Below the pieces are notes generated by a model. It searched no databases and was not told the DNA's origin. It worked only from the letters and a program-made list of their open reading frames with translations. Shown piece after piece: positions 1-12,228 of a DNA stretch of 64,000 bases. The stretch is taken from the NCBI GenBank assembly GCA_016165875.1, contig JABBOT010000002.1, forward strand, positions 23,636,265-23,700,264. Direction: 5' to 3'. A program made the position numbers and the translations under genes. Position 1 is the stretch's first letter. Each line of letters opens with the position of its first letter. This stretch comes from Acanthopleura granulata (Eukaryota; Mollusca; Polyplacophora; Chitonida; Chitonidae).

Positions 1-1089
1 TGAGACCAACGCCAACCGTAATGTCTACACTGACACAGGTGTATTTGACTTCTGGGGAAGGGACAAGGCATAAAACATATGTAACGTCATCTTGTTGTTA
101 GTAGAAGATGATGGCCTTTTCGAAAATTTCCAGATTAACCCGGAGAGTGACACCTTTTCTGAGGCAATGTGGCCGTTCATACATGAGACAATTTCTGGAG
201 GGCATTTGTGTCAGAAATAATAGAGTGTCATATACATATCAACCACAAGAATAAAAAATCAAGCCGAGAATGTATGGATGTTTACCATTCAGGACGAAAT
301 TATAGATAGATGACACTAGCTTATAATTATAAATCGTCAGAAATATTCAGCATATTTCCAGCCTGTATCAGTGTTATGCCCACCAACTTGGCACAGTATG
401 GTAAGATATAGTAAAAAAACTCATTTGTAGTGTGTATATTTTATATGAAGATAGGACCGTGATCACTTTTTAGACAAAACAATGATCCACATGGGATTAT
501 CCAAAAGTATATAAGTACCTATACTTCAGTTTAATCATAAAAACGAGAAATAAAGAGTAAAATGTCCCACTTGGTATTGTGGATAATGAAAATACATGGA
601 AGCAAACATGAGCTTATCCACAATGTTTTACCTTTTTATAATTTCTGGCCACATTTATTTTCTCCAAAAGGGTCCCAATGCGCGTTCCAACTTATCTCAA
701 TGCGATCTTCATGAAGGGCGATGTACAAAAATATTATGAACCCAAGTAAACTTCTTAAAGGCTTATGTACCCTGAGAGAATGTTTGATGAGATAAAGCGT
801 TGTTTGAGATAAAAGAAAAAGGTTAATTTTCCCAGGTCGAATGCACATCACTATATCACTATATGGGGGATGGTAACTACTGATGATACTGATGTGTTTA
901 AATGGAGGACAACAATTATGCTTTGCGAATTAATTACTTTTAGTCTCATTGTGGACCAAAAGTGCACGATTGAATATAATGTCATCATTCTTAATGCTAA
1001 ACGCAAATATCATGTTCTCAAATGACGTCAAGGCCTGCAGTCAGTTAATACATAATGGAGAAAGGTTTAAAATTCGGTAACATCAATGG
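1..1089. other. no gene seen
   Basis: AT-rich sequence with only short frames on both strands. No repeat unit or known domain was recognised. Confidence 0.5.
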
Positions 1090-2444
1090 GTTTAAACTAG
1101 TCTTCCCCATGTTGTCCTCTTTGTGAAATGAATACTACTCGCGAGATTTCTCGACGGCAGAGAAAAAACCACAGTGAATAATTTTACCTTTGCTTAGGCT
1201 GCCCTGTGTAATCCCTCGACGGTCACATGGGGTAAGCCTGTATTACGGTGTAGATGTCTCACCCAATTGCGGGAATAGCCTGATCGATGACCGGTCAGTG
1301 TGAATCACTGTCCAGTGGCCGAAGACGGATTAGTGTTCAATGTCTATAGCTACAATACACGTGAGCCAAATAACTGGACTGTATTTTATAAAGTATTAAA
1401 ATGCTAGATAAGAATCAATCATACTGTCAACGCACCTCCCTCGTTGCCTTTCATCCACTTAAGGCGATAACACAACTCAAGCACTCAAGACCGAAATTGC
1501 AAGCAGGTCAGACAGAGTCCACAGATTAAGCATTCTTTCAAGTACAAAGCTAACATAACTCTGCCCATAAGACCAAAATTGTGAGAAATTGCACTGTGCG
1601 TTAAATATAACATATATATCATAAAAAGAATTCAGAGCTGAAGTATTCATGCAGATACGCTGCTAACGTAACTATGCCTTAAGACCAAAATTGTGAAAAA
1701 AAAATGCAATGGGCGTGCATTATAACACACGTGTAAAAAGAATCCATAGCTGACGTATTCTTGTAGATAAGCTGATACCAGAAACGCAGACCGTGTTATG
1801 TCATTGAGTCCAAATCGATGTGTTTGTTCAAAACACTGTCATTGCAGAAAAAATTCCATCGAATTCCGCAAACTACACCCCAGGAGAGCTGGACTGCAAA
1901 TTTTATCAAAGGTTCGGATTATCTTGTCAAAAAGAGGACACAAAAAGCCTCTCATCCCTGCTGCAAGGATTCTGACAGATGATGTTTTGAAGATCTGATA
2001 TTGCTTGGCGGAGGAAGCGAGGCCGGACACTGCACGAGGCACGTCCCCTCACCATGTACACCCATGATTTGATTAATTGACCCTATTTTGAAGCCCTTTT
2101 TATGGAATAGCCCCCTTGTAAATCCCTTTGAGTCAGAGGTTTTGTTTCAATACGTTTCCGCTGCATCGCTAATTGCATCTGTACATTCCGGTTGTGTTGT
2201 TAACACAGGACTGCTCAAGTAGGCAAACAGGTCATGCTCTCAACAGCTACATCACGTAATTTGGCACTTTCTTCAAAAACATCCCCAGGGTGCAATGTAT
2301 CCTGCTCATGAAGCTGTTCGATGGATGGAGCAACACTTGACTTTCCCGAATCAATGAAGGATTAGTTTCTAATACCATATAGACAGTATTTCACCTGTAT
2401 ACTGTAGCGGGAACGTGTCAGAGCCAGGAAACCTTTAACATGAA

Positions 2445-2564
2445 AATAATAACAGAATTTAATTATTTATTTATTTGATTGGTGTTTTACGCCGTATTCA
2501 AGAATATTGCACTTATGCGACGGCGACCAACGTTATGATGGGAGGAAACTAATAATAACAGAAT
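2445..2564 (-). mobile_element. 5'-truncated SINE (family A) with 14-bp target-site duplication, inside the inverted repeat
   Basis: The body at 2459-2550 is the tail half of the common SINE. It is flanked by perfect copies of aataataacagaat at 2445-2458 and 2551-2564. The other arm of the inverted repeat has the site once and no insertion, so this SINE landed after the arms formed. Confidence 0.88.
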
Positions 2565-2889
2565 AAATCAGAACTAAAAGGAACCGGTGGTTTGAAAACC
2601 AGTTCAAGGTAAATCTTTATTGAAATAAAAAAAACATTAAATGCAGTTTGTATATATCATTGTACGTTTATAAATAAACGTTTACACACAGTATCACTAC
2701 CAACCCTCCTATGCCAGCATCGAGGACACAGTCACAGGTATGTCTGATTACTGATATAAAAGCACTCATTCTGGTCACATGGGCCACACGGGAGAGTACT
2801 AGGTCAGTCGCCTTTTACTACATGTTTCTATCCTACGAAGCCTGAATTCTGTTGGTGTTAAATCAATTGGAATTTATTGTAAGAGGAAA

Positions 2890-3065
2890 ACTGATGATTT
2901 TTTATTGGTGTCTTTTACACAGTACCCAAAGTATTTCACTCATACGACGGCGGCCCGCATTATGGTGGGAGGAAACCGGGCAGATCCCGGGGGGAAGCCC
3001 ACGATGCTATCGGAACTTCACACATACGGCCGTAGAGGAAGTCAGCATGAACTCACAGAGACGTT
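2890..3065 (-). mobile_element. SINE family A, truncated and divergent
   Basis: The tail (attggtgtcttttac), the ggtgggaggaaaccgg block and the cggccgtagaggaagtcagc block are present. The tRNA-like head is missing. It lies in the spacer of the inverted repeat. Confidence 0.8.
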
Positions 3066-5310
3066 CACCACAAACCACCAAAGAACTAAGAATTTATATA
3101 GAACAAGAAAATGGGGCGGATTTATTATACACGTGTAAATTTATGTCAAGCATAACAAACAATTTTCACGGTTCAGTATCATACAATGCCGTTACCTGGT
3201 CTATGTGAGTGGCCTGAGGGTAGCTAGGGCGTTCAGGACCTTCCACAAGCACTCGTGCCGTGCTGCCCCTCTTATTGAAGGCCCAGTTTATTGAAGGAAT
3301 TTTCGCCTGATGAGATCATTACACCATCAAATTATAATTTTTTTATTTTTTATTTTTTTATTTTTTTTTTAACCTGCTTGAACCTTACCCTGCATTTCAT
3401 GGTGTAAATTTAAACCTCTAAAAAATGTTTCAAAGACATAATTGGGTCAGTGCGAAAGGAATTGGAATGTAAAAATAGCACCAAAAACATGAGTACATTT
3501 TACATGAGTGTCATGAATCCTTTTTCGCTTTATGCTTTCTAAGTTCTTTGTTGCTTTCTGTTGATCGTTGTTTTAGAACTAGATCTGGCAATTGTTGACC
3601 CGAAACATATCCGTATAGTATATACATATCTCGGTTTCGACGCCTATAGATTGAAAAGAATATTTGCTATTGTGAACAATCAACTGAATTCCTTTACCTT
3701 TGGAGCACGTTAACTGCGTACTATTTTTTTTCATTTACAGCGAAGTCCAGGCTCCGTGTGATGTCGTGGGTAAAGAGTATAGAACCTCAGTTCTCAGGGC
3801 AATTTTGTCGCGAAAGGCGACTAACCCAGAGCATTCCTGTGTACTCCGGGTGAACAGGATATTTAGACGTGCAATATTTTTTTATTTAAACGTGCATGTA
3901 ATTGTCATCTTGACATCTTTGACAACATTACTATCAGTGATGCAGCTAAATGCTTCACGACATTTTAAGCATACAAAGGTATTGTATACAAACTACGCGT
4001 AACGTGCTATTTTTTAAATATTAAATCTGAATTGTGTGCTTTAGGTTTTTTAAAGAGGATGTTGCGTTTTAGTTCTGAATTTTTCTGTTATCATTTTCAT
4101 GTTAAATGTTTCCTGGTTCTGACACGTTCCCGCCATCGTATATGGCTGAAATACTGTCAGTGTGGTGTTAGACAGTAATCCTTCATTCATTCAGCAGATC
4201 CCAGCGTCGCTCAATCCATCGACCTGCGCAGGATGAGCTGCACCCTGAGGTTGTTTTTGAAGAAAGTGCCAAATAAATTGATGTAACTGTTGAGAGCATG
4301 ACCTGTTTGCCTACTTGAGCAGTCCTGTGTTAACAACACAACCGGAATGTACAGATGCAATTAGCGATGCAGCCGAAACGTATTGAAGCAAATCTTCTGA
4401 CTCAAAGGGATTTACAAGGGGACTATTCCATAAAGAGAGCTTCTCGATAGGATCAATTAATCAAATCATGGGTGTACATGGTGAGGGTTCGTGCCTCGAG
4501 CAGTGTCCGGCCTCGCTATCTTCTCCACTCGGGCAACCTTAACAAGCCTGATGGCAAGTAATATCTGATCTTCAAAACATCACGTCTTATTTTTCACAAT
4601 TTGATCTGTCAGAATCCTTGCAGAAAGGATGAGAGGCTTTTTGCATAAACTTTTTGAACATCATCCGAACCGTTGATAAGCTTTGCAGTTCTGCTTTGTT
4701 GGGGCGTTATACGCGGAATTCGATGGAATTTGTTGGCACAAATACATCAGCTTTTCAATGGCCTAACATGGAATGCGTTTCCGTTAGTAGTAGATCTACA
4801 AGAATATTTCAGCTGCTGATTCTGTTTATGACATGTATGTGATGATGAACGCCCATTTCCTCACAATTTTTCTCTTAAGGCCAGAGTTATGTTATTATTT
4901 TTTAATGAGAGACATCTAGATAGGTGTTTTGACAGTAAGATTGATTTCTACCTAGTACCTTAATACTTTATAAAATACTATCTTTTTATTTGGCTTCCGT
5001 GTATTGTGGCTATAAAACATTGAATACTAATCCGTCCTCGGCCACTGGAAAGTGATTCATGTTGAGCAAACATCTATCACCTAGTATACAGGTAACTTCC
5101 ACGATTGGGAGGAAAATCTTTAAATGCCTGGGTCGTCTTCACTGAAGGTATATCGTTACAAAGGCTTGCCCAAGTGACCATTGCCCATGTCAAAGTGTCT
5201 CAGAGGGCTGGCTAAATAGAACGCAAAATTACCCTATATGAACATTTTATCTGGCATTAAATCATGTAAATAGCATTCACTCCCCCAGGAGGACAACATG
5301 GGAAAGACTC

Positions 5311-8114
5311 CAAGGTTGTGATAAATTCAGAATCTTGAATTTGGAAAAGTAAGATATTAGTTAATTGCAATTTTTAGCGTCGATATTTGGAATATGATCC
5401 TTGCGTTTTGTATTATGATATATGAAATTGTATCCAATTACCCTCTTTTGACTGGCACTGAGATGGAATTAAAGTATTAAATTGGCTAAATTTTAAGAAA
5501 GCGTTTCCATCACATTTTATCCTACTTTTGTTTTGTTTCTCGATTCTTTTCGTCTATTTAAGCAATTCAATACCTATTATTCATCAAGATTGGTAAGCAA
5601 ACTATCGCTCAGGGATAACTAAAACCATCCATTGCATAAAACACATTTTCTTGTCACGAGGCATTTCATGAAACCATGCATAACCTCCTCAGGAATTCGT
5701 CACATATTAGCTCCTGAGCAGTTTACCTGGCTTCTCAGCAGCACTTGGTGCCCATTGGAGAGCCCATTGTATCGCCCATCGAGACTGGTTTGAGACCGAG
5801 AGGAGACACTTTTTGGAGATAAATAAATGTGACCAGAAAGAATAAAATGGCAAAACATTCATGATAAGTTCAAGTTTGCTTCAATGCATTGCAATTATGC
5901 ATCACATGTTTATTAGGAATGATTGCTCGTGTAATATATACAGTTCCAAATAAAACCTCAATATTCTGTTTATCAAGTGATATCTCTACTTTCTTTTTGA
6001 CAGCAACACATTTAAGGAAATGTCTGCTATAGAGTAAGACACAGGGGACGACACTAACAATTTCAGATCATAAATATGACCACAGAAAACTACTTTTACC
6101 GTTTTATAGACTTTAGGACTTTTAAGTTCATTCATACTCAGCAGAATCATGCAGTATTGCAGGTCTTGCAATATAAAATATGAAAAAAATTAACATCCAG
6201 CACTATCAAAATACAGCTTGCCACCAAAATGTTGATTAATTTAAATTATTTCCAAAGATGTAATATGAAGAGTGTGTTTGCCTTGTTTTGTCATTGTTCC
6301 TCTACGTCACAGATACAGAACAGCCATTTGCCGTGAATTAGTTAATAGGAACAGCTTCGGAGGGAGGAGTATATGCCTTAAGGTATAAAGGCACCAAGAC
6401 AGTTATTACAGTTCCATCTATACATGAAATACCCCATGCTATATTTCATTTTTTTTGTGGTAGCCCCACAGTTATGGTACATGTACTTGTGAATGGCTTC
6501 TTGTCTGTGCGTCGCATGGAGTGTCACCCGTAATTCCAGTTTAATTTGATAAATTGACGCAATTACTGAAGTCGGGGAAGGGTTATTCTTGAAACTTAAG
6601 AGGTTTATGTAGGACCAGCGTGTGGAATCCCAATAACTATTCGGATCAATTGAAACAAGATGAGAGTTGTTAAGGTGTGAAGCACCTCCATGTTGAAGTT
6701 AATGGTTGTCGGGAAAAGCCCAGATCTGCCGAGCATTGGGTTATCAGGTCAATGGGGCTGGTCACGTGATGACGTTAAACTGTTTGTTTACGTAAAAATG
6801 CTGTGTATCCCGTTCAAAAGTACCATCTTGAAATATGTTAGGGTTTGGAAAAAATGTGTTCTTCCAATTCGATTCGTGTCTTAAAAGAAGACCCCGATGG
6901 AGATCTTATGAAGTCAGCAAGCTCTTAAGTCAGTTCTATGTCACTAGGTCAAAATTAGCTGTGAAAGAGTGTCACGGGTTACATGTCGATTTTAAGTACG
7001 AGGCATTTTACCAGGGTGTGGCAAATATGACTGAAACCAAGTCATTCTTGTGTCTATCATCTGGTAAAGAAAAGAGTAATATCAGCTTGAGTTCGAGACG
7101 AAAGTATAAGCTACATCGGCTAAAATATATCAAAAACGCATTTGTTTTATGGGCATTCATTATTAATATCGAAACAGCGTCATTGCAAGGGTTTGTCAGT
7201 TTAGTATAGTGACAAGGCAAGTAATATAGACAGTGTTAATATAGTCCCTAAATGCTTCTACTGCAAAAAAGGCGTCATATTTCCTGACTGTTGAAGTCTA
7301 ACGCTGTAAAAACCATATGAGAACGACATATTGAAACAGGTCATTGAGCAGCCAAGTGACTGCTCCTGTCGGATCATTACGCCTAATCGCAAAGGCATAC
7401 GTATAGTTTTTGCGCTGCTCTTTTATCTCCGTCGTTGGTTAACAAACAGCTTAGATCGAAAAAGTCGCCCTAAGCGGACATTAAATTTTCAGGCGAATTA
7501 CTCTCCTACTAGCTTTTAAATAAACGTATGGACTCACGAAGACGTGAGAAACGTCCGGGAGTTACAAATTGTGCTCATTGTCGTGATTTTATGCCAAGAG
7601 TTATGTTGAATCCTTTTTAACTTTCATATCTTTAGACTATGAGGTAGAAACACTTACTCAGTGTGTTTTGTAAAGGCATACTATAATCATCATGGCAATG
7701 TTCTGGAAAATAGACCACCATGATCTTTATTCTCGATTGATAATCACACCAACAATCAGAAACCATCCTACTTTGCAACTCCACTGATGAGTTTATTAAA
7801 GGTCTTCTAAAATATATCTTAATTTTTATCTCCATTTGCAGTTCGATTTGGTATCTGGTTTAGATTTAAAGACACGTCTTCTTAAAGTCACTAAGCCTCT
7901 ACCAATTATCTAATATTGCCCTAGCAGCTGTATAGCCTTGTTTTACCTAAGGAAATGAAATTTCAAGGTAGTTCCTATTATTTTAAAGTAGATTGCAGGC
8001 ATTACTTCCCTTGAACATTGTTTTCACACGTGCATCACTTGGCTTTATGTAAATGGCCTTCAAACCAGGCGCTGAAAGATTGGCGAAACTTTTTACCACT
8101 GAAACTGTAGCTCC
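5311..8114. other. no gene seen
   Basis: AT-rich. The longest frame (6835-7209, plus, 124 codons) has no recognisable motif, no splice-supported neighbours and uneven composition. I treat it as chance. Confidence 0.5.
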
Positions 8115-9118
8115 ATTCTAAACGAAGACGAAACGAAAACAAGTTATGATCAGTCTGTCATATACATCAGGGATTTGTAAGAGCACCATCAATCTCAGAG
8201 GAAAAAAGATAAACAAATGACTTAATGGCGATAGACAAGAACAATACATATAATTGCAAAATGCATTGTTCATGGGAATCCTTGAATCGAAGGATGACAC
8301 TGGCCTTCAAGTGACAAACGGAAGTGGGTACCGCACGTTTATGATGATATCCAACGCCCTATCCAGGTACACTTCTCAGGGCGAACAGGTAGACGACAGT
8401 GTCCATGACGACGACCAAACGACGTATGTTGGCTCAGACTTCACAGACCAACTTCCAGTGTAAACTGGGGATGAAAAGTACATAATCCCACAAAGAGACA
8501 GTGAGTGATACAAGCTCCAAAAAAGTACCAAGTGTCGAAACACAAGCTGACGAAGTGCTACGTACAGAAAAATGTACAGGGTGACGACCGTCGAATGGCG
8601 TGAGAGCCTAGCTTCAGTAAATCCCAGAAATCCTCAAGTGGACTTAAGTAAATATGGCTGCGCAAGTTCTATAACTTCTCTCATATTTATGGGCTAATGC
8701 AAGTACATCTTTCCAGAATGTATGCCCAATGTACAATGACACGAAACTCAAAAACACGGAAGACTCGACAACACTCGTCTGAATTACAGTGCCGGCAATG
8801 GCATACACAGAGGTCAAAATCTCTGCCAAACACTGAACTAGTTAGAATCTCAAAAGGACAAAAAATATAATACAATATTCCAAAGGCGAGGTTCACAATA
8901 CCTATTTCAATCAAATTTTTGAAATACACGTACAGAGGCACCATGCATTTGTCATAATGCACCACACCTCCAAAATGACTGAGTATCTTTACTAGAGATT
9001 TTGCATACTGTAAGGAGTTCGTGTTCGGCGGTCTTCCTACTTTCAAAAAAGTGTTGTGTTGATTCAATGCTATGTATAATGCCCTTTGCGTGACAATGAG
9101 TTGTTCTCTGCATATCAA
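8115..9118 (-). repeat. dispersed ~1 kb duplicate, copy 1, with membrane-protein-like ORF
   Basis: It is similar in order and orientation to 22.1-23.1 kb. Shared blocks include gaatcgaaggatgacac, gtgctacgtacagaaaaatg, gtcgaatggcgtgagagcc and catctttccagaatgta. On the minus strand 9118-8687 is a 143-codon frame with a hydrophobic stretch (EIGIVNLAFGILYYIFCPFE). A second frame, 8829-8644, carries a further hydrophobic stretch (TVIQTSVVESSVFLSFVSLY). The two overlap as if one frame had shifted near 8840. I do not recognise the protein. Either a decayed multi-pass membrane gene or chance frames in a repeat would fit. Confidence 0.55.
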
Positions 9119-9119
9119 G

Positions 9120-9728
9120 CCTTCCCAAATCCTGCTTGCATATTCTTGTTTTAACTCGCATATTTAAATACAGTCAAAAAACACAAAACACTTCAAATAT
9201 GGAAGAAAATGGCCACGGCTGTATTCTTTTAAGATCAAAACATCTTTGTAATGGCATTGGGCTTTCATGGATAAGACAAGAAACTTAGTGCTAGCTGTCG
9301 AAAAAGTTGCCCCGACGCGCCAGCCCTAATGGATTCCCGGGGTTAAACTCTGGTGGACTCCCCACTTGAATTCCTTACCTCGGGTGGCCACACTAGCGCG
9401 GACAATTCAAATTATTACCAAAAAGCCAAACTGATCCTTATAAGTTAGATTATATGCACCGACCGTCCTCTGGGTTTTTACACAGACAGGCAATCAATGC
9501 ACACACCCCAACAGAGCTGTCCCTAGGGTTATTACTCTGGCAGACCCCAAATGCTCCCCGCGTTTTTTCGCAGAAAAGCATACCACACCGTCATCTGTGC
9601 CTTTACAGATACCTATTACCCATGAAAACCACCGGCAAACGAGAGGCCAAAAGGCAATCGCCGCCATGCAAACTACCGGTACCTAACCGTGGCCAATGAA
9701 AATGCAAACAACCATCAATAAGGACAGG
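9120..9728. other. 3' flank of the retroelement, no gene seen
   Basis: GC-richer patches (around 9310-9420 and 9500-9690) may be the untranslated end of the element. No terminal repeat or coding frame could be assigned. Confidence 0.4.
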
Positions 9729-10245
9729 CTAATACTGCATGTAATAATCGTACCCGGCTGTAAGTTCTGTGTCTAGTAGCCCAGATGGGGTATACACCCG
9801 AAGTTTGTTATAGTATTCGCCCTCCACTATACTCTCCACGACATTCACGAAAAAGTCCGTACCTATCTCTGACAGTTGAACGTCGTCACCGCGGTAAAAT
9901 CTGAGAAGGGAATCGTGAATGTACAGGTTCCTGATTAAGAGGCCGCCTGCCTTCTGGACGAACAGAACCACTCGTCTCTTCACGCGCTTCCTCGCCTGCT
10001 CGATCTTCTTGATGAGAATGGCCCGTCTCCATTTGATGCAAGGATCATGCTGGAGAAGCAGAGGGTAGCACCAGACCGCAGCAAGCCCCGGACTAGCCTT
10101 AAGTCCCCAATCACCCTGCCCATCAGGGGACGCAGCTCCGAGATGTAAGATCAGGAAGTCGGGTTTCCTCGAATGGGCCCACCTGGCTTTCATAGTGGGC
10201 AGCATCAGACGCTACCTCATCCCGAGCTTTCCGATCCACATTATC
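9729..10245 (-). pseudogene. SGNH-hydrolase-like domain of the retroelement
   Basis: The main open frame (10205-9729) is 158 codons. It has SRKPDFLILHLGAASPD, corresponding to the strand-and-loop block of SGNH hydrolases where an Asn normally sits (LGxND), then LIKKIEQARKRVKRRVVLF, then YRGDDVQLSEIG at the site of the catalytic DxxH. Here the His position reads Gln and the Asn loop is altered, so both catalytic features look lost. Upstream a further block (WIGKLGMR) lies in frame but is separated by a stop. The N-terminal GHS-type serine block was not found. The remaining frame is surprisingly long for a decayed element. Confidence 0.6.
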
Positions 10246-10507
10246 TCTATGAGCAGCCGTGCTGAGAAGCCCAAGTCCTTTCCACCGGGGTTTGAATCCG
10301 CTCTCTTACCACCACAATGCACATAAATGGAGCCGACCATCCAGACCCTGGTCGTGTGGCGATGTTAAAAGAGAAAAAACACACTGGGAAAAAAAAGCAC
10401 ACACAAGAGAACAGACAGTAATAATGCTCTTTAAGAAATCAGCTAGATAAAGAAATTAATGTAGGGTATCCTTATACAACTTTGACATGTATCTGAGCGC
10501 CGACGGC

Positions 10508-11112
10508 CTAGACGTTTAATATCCGCTGCATTGAACCCCACACTGGCAGCAGTTGTCGTAACCCCAATTCGAATGGAGTCTGTATATCAGCTTTTGGTAA
10601 TAAGGCTCCTTTCCCCAGCGTTTGTATCAACTCAGTTGTGCCATCAATTTTACAATATGACAAAGAGCAAACGGATAGACCTATAATTGACCATATAATC
10701 ACTGAGAGAAGTTCCCGCTGGGTAAGAATGGTAGTGAATTGGCCTATTTTTCCTGGTGATGTCTCTGGGACTAATCCTAAGGGTGATATGCGGAGCGTTG
10801 ATATAGGCCTAGATTGGAAAGAACTGCGACGCCTCCAAGGCTCACCTCTTTCTTAATTTTGCGTTCAACGATTTCCTCGGTCTCCCGCACAGGTAATAAA
10901 TTTTTACACTCTGCTGGAAAATGAGGGCCAGTGTATTGCAATGAAAAACCTTTCTTAAACCCTACTAGCAATGTATCCTTATCTTTCTGTCTAGGGTAAC
11001 ACACTAAATATTCACACAATTTGGAGTAACAGATAGGCGAAGGGACAATGGAAAATAATGCGAGGTTAATTTCACAGACTTCGCAGGTAGTCCGAAAGTA
11101 GCTAGGGACCAA
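10508..11112 (-). pseudogene. reverse transcriptase N-terminal fragment of the retroelement
   Basis: The first open piece (11112-10777) has a block with FKKGFSLQYTGPHFP, CKNLLPV and EEIVERKIKKEVSLGGV, typical of the region just before the palm in DIRS/Ngaro RTs. The second (10702-10508) has LGKGALLPKADIQTPFEL, which aligns with RT motif A and keeps its metal-binding Asp. Between them the frame shifts at least once. The YxDD box, RNase H and recombinase are absent; the sequence passes into unrelated DNA and then into the SGNH piece, which implies an internal deletion of roughly 1.5-2.5 kb relative to a full element. Confidence 0.62.
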
Positions 11113-11257
11113 GGCTTATCTAAGGCCTGCTTCACTGATGAGATGGCTGTTTTTGCGTCTGCACCTTTAGATTCGCTGTACCCGTTTTTGATGAATAACA
11201 GTCCTTTGCAGAATGTAAGTCAACGCATTTGCTACACTTATGCGGAAAACGACACTG

Positions 11258-12228
11258 TTATCGACTGCAACCATTGTCATTAAATGCCCAGCATGTGTCT
11301 TGCTGGTTGTTTTGCCTGCCGTTACCCCAGCTCCACATCTTCAAATCGGGAGATAAGCTAAAAGTGAAATCTCCCCGGTGTAGCAAACAGAACTCCGTGT
11401 TGGTGACTGCCCACGAAGGTTCAGGGTTCTGTGTCATTCTCAACCAAAACAGCTCATCATAACTCCTCCTGGCAAAACCATTCATACGAGCAGCGAGCAA
11501 TCTCACTATACGCGTGTATTTTAATAGATGACTTGCTTTCTGAAGATGACGCACTAGGTATACACTTGAAAATATCAAGAAAGCATTTGTGAACATATCA
11601 ACTGAATCCAGTCGCCTAACCTGGGCTTTAGGGCTTAAAAGTACTGCCTCCCCGGGCTGCCCACTTAAAGATAGAGAGCAACTCTGTTCATTCAATAGAA
11701 GTGGCAAATCAACGTACTCCCCACCCCAGACCTTTGTTTTTAATTACATAGGTACGTGCGCATTTAAAGCGTCACAAGAACTAACCAGCAGGCTAGGCTC
11801 ATATGCAAGTGAAGGACCAAAACCTGTGGCTTCAAACTGAAACGGCCCAGGCCCGGTATCACCTAAGTTACCCGCCGCAATCCCACTCGGGTTGCCGCTC
11901 AGCGGAGGGTCGCAGCACTGCGGCATGGGGCTCGGCATGAGCCATTCTGAAACCCTAACTGATTCCTTGGCTCAAAAGAATTGCCAGAGAACAAATTCTT
12001 TTTATTAGCATTGAGGTACTCAGCATTACTGAAAGACAGGACAAGCCGAATACCTGTTGATGAAGCCACTGATGGTATATTTGTCGAGGAAGCGACAGGA
12101 TGCAATGCCATGGCTGTGTGCTGGTGCCCGCCGATGACTGGAGCCGTGGCCGTGGCCATCGGGTGGCTGAAATGAACTGGTCGCTGTGTCACTGTTACCA
12201 GTGCCACGAACACCCTCAACTTGTGCAT
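11258..12228 (-). pseudogene. gag-like ORF of the retroelement, broken in its zinc finger
   Basis: Two open pieces (12228-11899 and 11707-11258) belong together. The first is Ala/Ser/Thr/His-rich and low in complexity, typical of a gag N-terminus. The second carries FLIFSSVYLVRHLQKASHLL and then LRMTQNPEPSWAVTNTEFC, a pattern recurring in gag-like proteins of mollusc YR elements. It runs into CWAFNDNGCSR followed by an in-frame stop. After that stop the same frame continues with QCRFPHKC and SKC, so a cysteine/histidine zinc finger is cut by a single nonsense change. About 190 nt between the two pieces is not open in either frame. Confidence 0.62.

Larger units (their letters stand above)
1090..5310. 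repeat. large imperfect inverted repeat with ~1.2-1.5 kb arms and a ~1.5 kb spacer
   Basis: The left arm (about 1090-2580) matches the reverse complement of the right arm (about 4065-5310). Matching landmarks: the ccatgttgtcct block at 1108 versus aggacaacatggg near 5290; the tactttataaaat region at 4966 versus 1384; a long near-identical stretch at 2040-2240 versus 4270-4500 that includes cacaaccggaatgtacagat; and the inner edge ttagttctgaattt (4068) versus cagaactaaaa (2568). Divergence is patchy with many indels, so the arms are not recent. The arms contain no convincing gene. It may be an old fold-back element or a rearranged duplicate. Confidence 0.8.
9729..12228 (-). mobile_element. Degenerate tyrosine-recombinase-type (Ngaro/DIRS-like) retroelement
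   Basis: Read on the minus strand, the order is a gag-like protein with a zinc-finger end, the N-terminal part of a reverse transcriptase, then, after a gap where the rest of RT, RNase H and recombinase should be, an SGNH-hydrolase-like domain. Gag, RT and SGNH hydrolase together are known from Ngaro-type YR retroelements; CR1-type LINEs are less likely given the RT style. The frame is broken by stops and frameshifts throughout and no tyrosine recombinase motif was seen, so the copy cannot be autonomous. The split direct repeats that would define the ends were not found, so the limits are those of the recognisable coding pieces. Confidence 0.68.

Noticed and set aside
3700..4002. 100-codon plus-strand frame in the inverted-repeat spacer
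   Set aside because: No recognisable motif. It ends beside the right arm, and nothing supports translation.
6835..7209. 124-codon plus-strand frame
   Set aside because: No domain, no splice-linked neighbours and no conservation with any repeat copy here. The length is not unusual for chance in 64 kb.
11258..12228. LTR-retrovirus-type gag
   Set aside because: The residue pattern and the linked SGNH-like domain fit YR (Ngaro/DIRS) elements better. No LTRs, protease or integrase were seen.
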